Source: Haliangium sp050303215 (GTDB taxonomy: Bacteria; Myxococcota_A; Polyangia; Haliangiales; Haliangiaceae). From it: 64,000 nucleotides of DNA. This document shows positions 57,811 to 64,000 of the stretch, one piece after another. Each line of letters starts with the position of its first letter. Positions within the stretch are counted from its first letter, which is position 1. A program made the translations under genes and the position numbers. The DNA is taken from NCBI RefSeq assembly GCF_050303215.1, contig NZ_JBNLBH010000063.1:1-64000 (forward strand), in the 5' to 3' direction. The notes beneath the pieces were generated by a model. The model had not been told where the DNA came from and did no database searches. It was given only the letters and a program-made list of their open reading frames with translations.

Positions 57811-59742
57811 GTGGCCAATTCTCAGAGTCGAGCGAAGTTTCTGCGCAAGTTCCCCGCGGCCCGAGCGTGGGCTGCTCTCGGCAAGGCGACCGCACAGCAA
57901 GCCGCCGTCACCCCGGGCGCGGTCAAGCTCAAGTCCCGGCAGCACGCGGGCAAGCGGGCGGTGGTGATTGGTTCTGGGGTTGGAGGACTCACCACTGCGT
58001 ACGAGCTGTTGGCCCAGGACAGCGGCATGCAGGTGACGGTGCTCGAGGCCCGCGATCGCACCGGGGGTCGCTGCTTGAGCCTGCGCACGGGCGATACGCT
58101 GGTCGAGGACGCCGACAGCGAGCTGTTCGACTCGAAGCCCGGTGAGCCGCAGGTGGTGCGGTTCAAGCGCCCGGTCGGCGACGCCGAGCCTTACCTCAAC
58201 GCGGGGCCCGGGCGGATTCCGTCGAGCCACAAGCGGCTGCTCTCGTACCTCCAACAATTCGGCGTCGACGTCGAGGTCTACGTGATGAATTCGGGGTCGA
58301 ACCTGGTGCAGATGGAGGGCGGCCCGTTTGATTCCAGCCCGGTGGCGTACCGTCGACTCGAGCACAACACCCGCGGGTGGCTCGCCGAGATGGTCTACAA
58401 GAACGCGGCGACCTTGCTCGAGCACGCCGACCTCGACCTCCCCGACGATCCCGACGAGCGCCAGGCCATGCTCGACGAGCGCGCCGAGCAGCTTCGCGAC
58501 CTGATGGTGTCCTTCGGCGAGCTGAGCGCGCAGGGCGAGTACGCGCCCACGGCTGGTGAATCGGGGCTGGAGGACGGCCGTACCCGCGCCGGCTACGACG
58601 TCCTGCCTGGCGTCGCCGCGGGCCAGACCTCATCGCCCTTGCGCTTCGATGAGCTGCTCGCGTCGGAGTTTTGGGACAAGACCCGCTTCTATCAGCCCGT
58701 CGACTTCACCTGGCAGCCCACGCTGTTCCAGCCGGTCGGCGGCATGGATCGAGTGCAGCACGCCTTTGCCCAGCAGGTGGCGGCCAAGGGTGGCACCATT
58801 CACCTCAACAGCCCGGTCAAGCTAATCGACTGGGATCCACAGGCGCGCGAGTTCGTCATCCACGTCAGCCAGATCGGGACTGAAGAGGTCGTGGAGCACC
58901 GGGCGGATTACTGCTTCTGCAACCTGGCGATGCCGTTCCTGAGCCGGATCCTATCCCCACGGCTCCAGAGCCCGACCCCGGGTGAGGGACTTCACGACCC
59001 GTTCAAGGCCAGCCTGCGCGCGGTCTACAAGGCGCAGTTCGCTCCCCCCGAGTCCGAGGATAGCGACAGCGACTACAGGGCGCGGTTCTTGGCTGACACG
59101 ACCAAGGTTGGCTGGCAGGCACCTCGCTGCCTGTGGCAAGGCTCGACCATCGAGACCAAGCTCGACCCGAGCACCGGCGAGCATCTGCTCGACATCCCCG
59201 ACTCGGAGGTCGGGGTCGTCCCGATCTTCGGCGGCATCTCCTGGACTGACGACGACATCGTACAGATCTGGTATCCGTCGTGCGACTACCACGGCAAGCT
59301 CGGGATCTTGACCGGGGCGTACAACTTCTCCGAGGTCGCCCATCATTGGGGCACGCTCGACGTCCAGACCCGGCTGGACAAGGCCCGTGAAGGCGCCAAG
59401 CGTTTTGGCGAGGCGTTTGGCGACGGGCTCCGCGACGGGGTCGCGATCGCCTGGCAGAACATGCGTTACATCAAAGGCGGCTGGTCGCAGTGGCACGTCG
59501 TCGAGGACTCGGTGTTGCACTTCAACGTCCTGGCCCAGGGGTCGGGGATCTACGGCGACGACTGCACGCCCTCCGAGCCGGTGTTCTTCATCGTCGGCGA
59601 CCAGCTCTCGTCGTTACCCGGCTGGCAGGAGGGAGCCATCGCCTCCGCGCTCAACGCGTTGAGCCGCGTTGCCCGGCCAGACCTCGAGATTCCGCACCTC
59701 GACGCGCTGCCCGATACACGACTCATCGTCGAGGGTGTATAG
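57811..59742 (+). CDS. FAD-dependent amine-oxidase-like enzyme
   Basis: A 643-residue flavoenzyme. The dinucleotide-binding motif RAVVIGSGVGGLTTAYELLAQ (about 50) and VLEARDRTGGRCLS are those of the flavin monoamine oxidase/L-amino-acid oxidase group. PVGGMDRVQHAFAQQVAAKGGTIHLNSPV follows. The C-terminal FAD contact GDQLSSLPGWQEGAIASALNAL is present. A basic N-terminus (SRAKFLRKFPAARAWAALG) may be a Tat-like or unprocessed leader. GTG at 57811 is decided by AGGAGGT 6 bp upstream. Substrate unknown; amino-acid oxidation is likely. Probably controlled by the divergent LysR gene. Confidence 0.88.
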   Translation: MANSQSRAKFLRKFPAARAWAALGKATAQQAAVTPGAVKLKSRQHAGKRAVVIGSGVGGLTTAYELLAQDSGMQVTVLEARDRTGGRCLSLRTGDTLVEDADSELFDSKPGEPQVVRFKRPVGDAEPYLNAGPGRIPSSHKRLLSYLQQFGVDVEVYVMNSGSNLVQMEGGPFDSSPVAYRRLEHNTRGWLAEMVYKNAATLLEHADLDLPDDPDERQAMLDERAEQLRDLMVSFGELSAQGEYAPTAGESGLEDGRTRAGYDVLPGVAAGQTSSPLRFDELLASEFWDKTRFYQPVDFTWQPTLFQPVGGMDRVQHAFAQQVAAKGGTIHLNSPVKLIDWDPQAREFVIHVSQIGTEEVVEHRADYCFCNLAMPFLSRILSPRLQSPTPGEGLHDPFKASLRAVYKAQFAPPESEDSDSDYRARFLADTTKVGWQAPRCLWQGSTIETKLDPSTGEHLLDIPDSEVGVVPIFGGISWTDDDIVQIWYPSCDYHGKLGILTGAYNFSEVAHHWGTLDVQTRLDKAREGAKRFGEAFGDGLRDGVAIAWQNMRYIKGGWSQWHVVEDSVLHFNVLAQGSGIYGDDCTPSEPVFFIVGDQLSSLPGWQEGAIASALNALSRVARPDLEIPHLDALPDTRLIVEGV

Positions 59743-59923
59743 GGCACGATGTGCGCCCCGGCGGGCACGGTAGAGTCGAGACACACGAAGCAAGCACATC
59801 GAGCTCGAATCATGAGCGCAGAGGCCCGGACGGGGCCATGGGCCCGAAGGCGGCGTCGCCGACTGCTCCGACCGGCAGAGAGCGGACAGGGGGCGAGATT
59901 GGCCGCGAAGGGAGTGAGCGTGT

Positions 59924-59946
59924 GCACTTCGGCTACGCCGAAGTGC
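59924..59946. terminator. 10-bp stem hairpin GCACTTCGGC-tac-GCCGAAGTGC
   Basis: A perfect 10-bp stem with a 3-nt loop between convergent genes, 180 bp after the oxidoreductase stop. No T-run on either side. Candidate bidirectional terminator or RNA 3' end. Confidence 0.5.
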
Positions 59947-60012
59947 CTAGCCATCGCCGCAGGCTACGGCCCGGACGCCAGGGAGGTGTCGAGGCGAGGT
60001 GAACGCCGGCAG

Positions 60013-60102
60013 CCATGGGGGAAGGATTCGTTGAGTGGAGGGCGAGATAGGCGTTCTTGCGAAGCCGTTCGCCGGTAGGGCCCGTGGCCCCGGCCGGGCC
60101 GG
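60013..60102 (-). repeat. Dispersed element, copy 2
   Basis: Reverse complement aligns with 53969-54055 over about 87 bp. In this copy the minus-strand frame stays open through GERLRKNAYLALHSTNPSP. Confidence 0.8.
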
Positions 60103-60163
60103 GCAAGGTCAGACTCGAGCTGACGGCCGCGTAAACCTGGCCGGGCCCGGGCAAGGTCTTCTG

Positions 60164-61807
60164 CTAGCCCAGCAGCCGAGCCCGCAGTCGGTCGCCGAGC
60201 GCGTCCACGAGCACGACCGTGCCCACCAGGACCACGATGAGGGCGGCGAGATCATGCATATGGAACAGACTCAGCGACGTGTGCAGCGCGTCCCCGAGCC
60301 CACCCGCGCCGACGAAGCCGACCATCGTGGTGGCGCGGATATTGACCTCGAAGCGATACAGCCCATACGACACCAGCCGGGGCGCGACCTGCGGCAGGGC
60401 CCCGTACACATAGCGCGCGACCCGCCCGGCCCCGGCCTTCTCGAGCAGCACCAGCGGCGCCGGCTCGGCCTCTTCCAGCACGTCGCCGTACAGCCGGGCC
60501 AAAATGCCCAGCGTATGCACGCCCACGGCCAGCGCGCCGGCCGTGACTCCCGGCCCGACCCACACGATGAACAGCAGCGCCCACACCAGCTCGGGCAGGG
60601 CCCGCAACACCTGCGACAGCAGCCGCGTGACCGCCATCAGCCCGACCCGGACCACCCCCGCCAGCCCCGACCGGCCCGGCGGCGCGGGCAGATACCCGCC
60701 GACCGTGAACGTCCACGCCGCCAGCGGCGCCAGCACCAGCGCCCCGGCCGCCGCCACCAGCGTCGCGCTCCAAGCCATCGCCACCGTGACCACGGCCTCT
60801 CCCGCCGCCTCGACCCAGAACCCCAGGTCCGCCGTCGGACTCCCAAAACCAGCCAAGAACCGCCGCGCCTGCTCCAGCGCGTCGGCGCTGAACATCGCCC
60901 CCCAGGGCACCTCCAGCCACAGCAGCGAGCCCGCGACGGCCGCGCCCAACAGCGCGCTCAGCGTGCCCGTCGAGCTCCGCCGCAGCCGCAGACTCGCCGC
61001 CTCCAGCGCGATTGCCAACAGCAGCACCGCGGCCAGCGTCGTCGCCAGCTTGTCGAATTGATAGTAGCGCAGGCTCAGCTCGATCTCCTGCCCCAGCCCC
61101 CCGGCCCCGACCACGCCCAGGATCGCTCCGCTGCGGATCGCGCACTCCAGCCGGAACAGCGCGTACGCCACCCACTGCCGCCGCACCAGCGGGAACACCC
61201 CGTACAGGAACACCGCCGTGCGCCCCGCGCCGGCCCCGGCCAACGACCGCGCCGGGGCCGCAGGGGCGGCCTCGATGAGCTCCGCGTACAGCCGTCCGAG
61301 CACCCCCGCGAAGCTCACCCCGATGGCCAACACCGCCGCCCCCGGCCCCAGCCCGAAGATGCGCACGAACAGGAACGCCCATACGATCTCGGGCACGGCC
61401 CGGAACCCAGCCAGCAGCGCCCGCGCCAGCGCCCGCGTGCCCGCGCTCGTGACCGTGCCCGCACGCGACCGCCGCGGCCCGTGAACCAGCCCGGGCCAGC
61501 GCGCTGCGACCAAGCTCAGGGCCGCCCCGAGGACCAGGGCCAGCGCCGTGCCCAGCACCCCGATGGCCAGGCTGTCCACGGCCAGGCGGGCCACCCGGGC
61601 CACGTACTCGGCGCTGAGATCCGGGCGGGCCAGGCCGCTCGCCGTGTCGGTCAGCGCGCCCATCTCGCCCCCGCGCCACAGCGTGGCCAGCGCGCTCAGG
61701 TCGACGCCGCTGTGCCAGGCGCAGGCCACCAGCGACACCAGGACCAGGCCCAGCCAGCTCAAGGTCGCCCGGTACCGGGCCGGGACCATCGGCTCAGGCG
61801 CGTTCAC
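60164..61807 (-). CDS. phnE: Phosphonate-type ABC transporter permease, two PhnE-like domains fused
   Basis: A 547-residue inner-membrane protein with two copies of the PhnE fold. Copy 1 (about 1-270) has FRAVPEIVWAFLFVRIFGLGPGAAVLAIGV, then GVLGRLYAELIEAAPAAPARSLAGAGAG and the EAA-type end GAILGVVGAGGLGQEI. Copy 2 (about 310-547) has LRALPELVWALLFIVWVGPGVTAGALAVGV, LARLYGDVLEEAEPAPLVLLEKAGAG and TMVGFVGAGGLGDAL. Normally two PhnE chains pair; here they are joined. GTG 61807 overlaps the ATPase stop by 14 bp; ATG 61789 is the alternative. Substrate is phosphonate, phosphite or a related oxyanion, inferred from the family. Confidence 0.92.
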   Translation of the reverse strand: MNAPEPMVPARYRATLSWLGLVLVSLVACAWHSGVDLSALATLWRGGEMGALTDTASGLARPDLSAEYVARVARLAVDSLAIGVLGTALALVLGAALSLVAARWPGLVHGPRRSRAGTVTSAGTRALARALLAGFRAVPEIVWAFLFVRIFGLGPGAAVLAIGVSFAGVLGRLYAELIEAAPAAPARSLAGAGAGRTAVFLYGVFPLVRRQWVAYALFRLECAIRSGAILGVVGAGGLGQEIELSLRYYQFDKLATTLAAVLLLAIALEAASLRLRRSSTGTLSALLGAAVAGSLLWLEVPWGAMFSADALEQARRFLAGFGSPTADLGFWVEAAGEAVVTVAMAWSATLVAAAGALVLAPLAAWTFTVGGYLPAPPGRSGLAGVVRVGLMAVTRLLSQVLRALPELVWALLFIVWVGPGVTAGALAVGVHTLGILARLYGDVLEEAEPAPLVLLEKAGAGRVARYVYGALPQVAPRLVSYGLYRFEVNIRATTMVGFVGAGGLGDALHTSLSLFHMHDLAALIVVLVGTVVLVDALGDRLRARLLG

Positions 61808-62558
61808 GGCTACCTTCGTACAGCGCGTCGAGATCGCCCTCGGAGACCTCGTCCGCGGCGGCGTCGAGCACGACCCGCCCGGCCCGGAGCCCGATCACAC
61901 GCTCGACCGCGCCCCGAACCTGGCCCAGCCGGTGGGTCGAGATCAGCAGCGTGGCGCCGCGCCGGCGCGCGTCCTCGGCCAGCAGCGCGATGATCTCGGC
62001 CGCCGTGGTCGGGTCGAGAGACGCCGTCGGCTCGTCCGCGCAGATCACGGCCGGCGTCCCCATCAGGGCCCGCGCCAGCGCCACTCGCTGCTTCTGCCCC
62101 CCGCTCAGATCCTCGGCCCGATCCCACTGCCGCTCGGCCAGCCCCACTCGGTCGAGCGCGGCCTGGACCGAGGTCCGCGCCGGTGGCCACAGCGCCGACG
62201 CCAGCACTCGATACCAGGGCCAGCTTGGCACCAGCCCGGCGACCAGGTTGTGGTGCACGCTGAGCCCGGGCAGGATCAGGGCCTCCTGGTCGATGAGGCC
62301 GCAGCGACGGCGGTGCCGACGCAGCGAGGCCGGCGACATCGTGCGGGTGTCCACGCCGTCCACACGGACTTCGCCCGCGCTGGCCGCGAGCGCCCCCAGC
62401 AGCAGCCGCAGCAAGGTCGACTTGCCGCTGCCGCTGGGCCCGGCCAGCGCCACCGTGGCGCCGGGCGCGAGCTCGAGGTCGACGGGCCCGAGCGCGGTGC
62501 GGTCGCCGAAGCGACGCACCGCCGCGCGCAGGCACAGGTGCGGGGCGGGCGTGGCCAT
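61794..62558 (-). CDS. phnC: Phosphonate-type ABC transporter ATPase
   Basis: A 254-residue ATPase. Walker A GPSGSGKSTLLRLLLGAL, Q-loop LIDQEALILPGLSVHHNLVAG, signature LSGGQKQRVALARALMG, Walker B VICADEPTASLDP and switch His in ISTHRLGQV. The Q-loop/NLVAG context is typical of PhnC. It powers the fused permease downstream. It lies 6 bp behind the binding-protein gene. Confidence 0.92.
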   Translation of the reverse strand: MATPAPHLCLRAAVRRFGDRTALGPVDLELAPGATVALAGPSGSGKSTLLRLLLGALAASAGEVRVDGVDTRTMSPASLRRHRRRCGLIDQEALILPGLSVHHNLVAGLVPSWPWYRVLASALWPPARTSVQAALDRVGLAERQWDRAEDLSGGQKQRVALARALMGTPAVICADEPTASLDPTTAAEIIALLAEDARRRGATLLISTHRLGQVRGAVERVIGLRAGRVVLDAAADEVSEGDLDALYEGSRERA

Positions 62559-62564
62559 GCGCGG

Positions 62565-63503
62565 TCAGCGCAGCAGGCCTACCTTGCGGGCGACCGCTTC
62601 GATGGCGTCGAAGTCGCTGGGCTGGGCCGGGACGTAGGCCTCGGCGCCCAGGCGTTCGAGCACCGGCTGGTGGGCCGGGTTGTCGGGCGACAGGGTCAAG
62701 AACGCCTTCTGGAACCGAGCCCGCAGCTCCTCGGGCACGGCCGCGCGCGCGGTCCAGACGTAGTCGACGTAGGGCGGCGTGGTCCAGATGACCTTGACCT
62801 TGTCGGTGTCGATCTGGCCCTCGGCCACCATGCGCTCCCACACCTGCATGTTGAGCACGCCGCCCTGCACCCGCCCCGACTCGACGATCTTGGCGGTGGC
62901 GTCGTGGGCGTTGGTGAACACCGGATCGCCGTCGAATTCGGTGTCGGGGTCGATGCCAAACTCCTGGATGAGGAAGTGGCGCGGCATCAGGTGCCCCGAG
63001 GTCGAGCTCTTGGAGCCAAACGCGAACCGCTTGCCGGCCAGGTCCGCCGGCTGGTCGATGCCGCTGTCGACGTGGGCGATGAAGACGCTGTGGAACTCGC
63101 GGTCGATGTCGCGCATGGCCACCGGCACCACCTCGGCCAGGTTGCGGGCCTGCACGTGGGTGAACCCGCCCAGCCAGGCGAAGTCGACCTTGCCCGCGAC
63201 CAGGGCCTGGACCGCGGCGCCGTAGTCGGTGACCGGTACGTACTCGACCGGGACCTCGAGCGCGGCCTCGAGCAGGGTCACCAGCGGCTCGTAGCTGCGG
63301 GCCAGCTCGGTGGGGTTTTCGTCCGGGATGCCGGTAACCCGGATCGGGGTCTTGCCCTCGGGATTGCCCTGGACCTTGCCAGCGGATGCGGCGGCGGCCT
63401 CGCCGGCGGCCGGGTCGGCCCGCTGGGCGTCGCTCTTGCTGCAGCCGGGCGCTGCCAGCAGGGCCAGCGCGGCGGTGATGGTGACGGCGTAATGGGGCGA
63501 CAT
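62565..63503 (-). CDS. phnD: Phosphonate-type ABC transporter substrate-binding lipoprotein
   Basis: A 312-residue PhnD/PtxB/TauA-type binding protein: signal LALLAAPGCSKSD, then IRVTGIPDENPTELARSYEPLVTLLEAAL, VPVTDYGAAVQALVAGKVDFAWLGGFTHVQA, FAFGSKSSTSGHLMPRHFL (oxyanion-binding Ser/Thr run) and VDYVWTARAAVPEELRARFQKAFLTLSPDN. ATG at 63503 is set by AAAGGAG upstream; the frame opens further upstream without signal. First gene of the importer operon. No C-P lyase genes are in the window, so the imported compound is undetermined. Confidence 0.93.
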   Translation of the reverse strand: MSPHYAVTITAALALLAAPGCSKSDAQRADPAAGEAAAASAGKVQGNPEGKTPIRVTGIPDENPTELARSYEPLVTLLEAALEVPVEYVPVTDYGAAVQALVAGKVDFAWLGGFTHVQARNLAEVVPVAMRDIDREFHSVFIAHVDSGIDQPADLAGKRFAFGSKSSTSGHLMPRHFLIQEFGIDPDTEFDGDPVFTNAHDATAKIVESGRVQGGVLNMQVWERMVAEGQIDTDKVKVIWTTPPYVDYVWTARAAVPEELRARFQKAFLTLSPDNPAHQPVLERLGAEAYVPAQPSDFDAIEAVARKVGLLR

Positions 63504-63591
63504 GGCTCTCCTTTCGCCGCCACCATCTACTACACATGTAAGACGGCGGTCAAACCCGGCCGGCCCGCGCGGGTGCGGTGGCTGGTCTGGG

Positions 63592-64000
63592 TCAACCCGC
63601 GCGGGCGCCGTCGATGAAGGCGTCGACCAGGGCGAAGATGTCGGGGCCGGCGGTCTGCTCGAAGCCGTAGCGGACCCGGGCGATGGGCACGGCCAGCTCC
63701 ATGACCTGGGCCAGGCTGGCCGGGCTGGCGTCGATGAGCACGTCGGGCCCGACCTGAGCGATGGTCTCGGCCAGCTCCCGGCGCTGCTGGTCGGAGTAGC
63801 CGAGCGCGGGCAGGAGCGGGCCGAGGTGGGGGTACTTGGCATACGCCGCCGCGATGGTGCCGCCGGCGTGGGGGCGGGGATCGAGGATCTCGGCGGCGCC
63901 GAAGCGGCGGGCGGCCAGGGTGCCGGCGCCGAAGGCCATGCCGCCGTGGGTGAGGGTGGGGCCGTCCTCGACCACGAGGGCGCGGCGGCCGCGCACCCGC
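63592..64000 (-). CDS. C-terminal part of a cyclic 2,3-diphosphoglycerate synthetase-like GTPase (runs off the right edge)
   Basis: About 136 residues are visible. The block RGRRALVVEDGPTLTHGGMAFGAGTLAARRFGA is followed by DPRPHAGGTIAAAYAKYPHLGPLLPALGYSDQQRRELAETI, then ASLAQVMELAVPIARVRYGFE. These blocks are characteristic of the COG2403 family related to cyclic 2,3-diphosphoglycerate synthetase. Many bacteria carry it without making that compound, so the true reaction is open. The N-terminal GTP-binding part is outside the window. It is codirectional with the phosphonate-type operon, 88 bp before its first gene. Confidence 0.8.
   Translation of the reverse strand, partial: RVRGRRALVVEDGPTLTHGGMAFGAGTLAARRFGAAEILDPRPHAGGTIAAAYAKYPHLGPLLPALGYSDQQRRELAETIAQVGPDVLIDASPASLAQVMELAVPIARVRYGFEQTAGPDIFALVDAFIDGARAG

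Larger units (their letters stand above)
59743..60163. other. Intergenic region with hairpin and dispersed element, no gene
   Basis: About 420 bp between the convergent oxidoreductase and the fused permease. It contains the hairpin at 59924-59946 and the second copy of the dispersed element. A minus-strand frame (60154-59933) translates the element as GERLRKNAYLALHSTNPSP but has no start signal or other conserved sequence. Confidence 0.6.

Noticed and set aside
59933..60154. Small minus-strand gene containing GERLRKNAYLALHSTNPSP
   Set aside because: No start signal, ends in the hairpin, and the second copy of the element breaks the frame; reported as a repeat.

Overview
This is a very GC-rich chromosomal window. 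The gene content points to a myxobacterium (Myxococcota, probably a Haliangium- or Nannocystis-like marine or soil lineage). Three Hanks-type Ser/Thr kinases are present, one with a DUF2381-like partner and one of the large kinase/AAA/TPR type. There are many lipoproteins and secreted peptidases, Cys-rich lipoproteins with NRLVF repeats, the carboxyspermidine route to polyamines, and several polymorphic-toxin-like genes. No rRNA, tRNA, CRISPR array, transposase or phage gene was recognised. The taxonomic call is inference from content only.

Layout. 1-5.2 kb: a partial membrane-anchored protein, fused aminodeoxychorismate synthase (PabA-PabB), a YchJ/SEC-C protein, a zinc-finger/histone-fold protein and a degenerate beta-lactamase-fold lipoprotein. 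5.3-6.9 kb: an inverted pair of lower-GC paralogues of unknown function. 7.2-10.5 kb: a membrane Ser/Thr kinase with a coiled-coil exported partner. 10.5-14.9 kb: two divergent toxin-like loci, one a PD-(D/E)XK-like protein with two partner genes, the other a CdiA-CT-like toxin with an ATGA-overlapping immunity gene. 15.0-16.1 kb: three arrays of 42-43 bp tandem repeats. 16.1-22.2 kb: a three-gene cluster of HEAT/zinc/trypsin protease, CHAT-like protein and membrane P-loop NTPase, which is the best candidate for an undescribed signalling or conflict system. 22.2-25 kb: an M2 peptidase and exonuclease III. 25-34.7 kb: a giant kinase, two NRLVF lipoproteins, another kinase and a glycine-rich lipoprotein. 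34.8-39.1 kb: an M1 aminopeptidase and an ATPase/nuclease pair whose second gene is frameshifted.

39.1-43.8 kb holds a porin plus glycine-betaine/proline ABC operon (ATPase with CBS domains, permease, binding protein) with palindromes in its upstream region. 44.5-47.1 kb holds an astacin-like metallopeptidase, an ECF sigma factor and an unknown gene with a structured leader. 47.3-49.8 kb encodes carboxynorspermidine synthase and decarboxylase. A 99-bp tandem hairpin repeat separates these from a sulfatase (50.0-51.5 kb). 51.7-57.7 kb: a large unknown protein, a fourth 43-bp repeat array, the paralogue of the structured-leader gene, a methyltransferase and a LysR regulator. 57.8-59.7 kb: a flavin amine-oxidase-like enzyme. 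60.2-63.5 kb: a phosphonate-type ABC transporter with two permeases fused in one chain. The window ends inside a gene resembling cyclic 2,3-diphosphoglycerate synthetase.

Functional links visible from order: the betaine transporter genes and porin form one tail-to-head operon; the two polyamine enzymes are consecutive steps; binding protein, ATPase and fused permease form one import unit; the CHAT and NTPase genes are 2 bp apart and probably co-translated. The intergenic DNA is unusually repetitive: one 42-43 bp repeat family seems to occupy two places about 38 kb apart, and a second dispersed element of about 90 bp occurs twice in inverted orientation.
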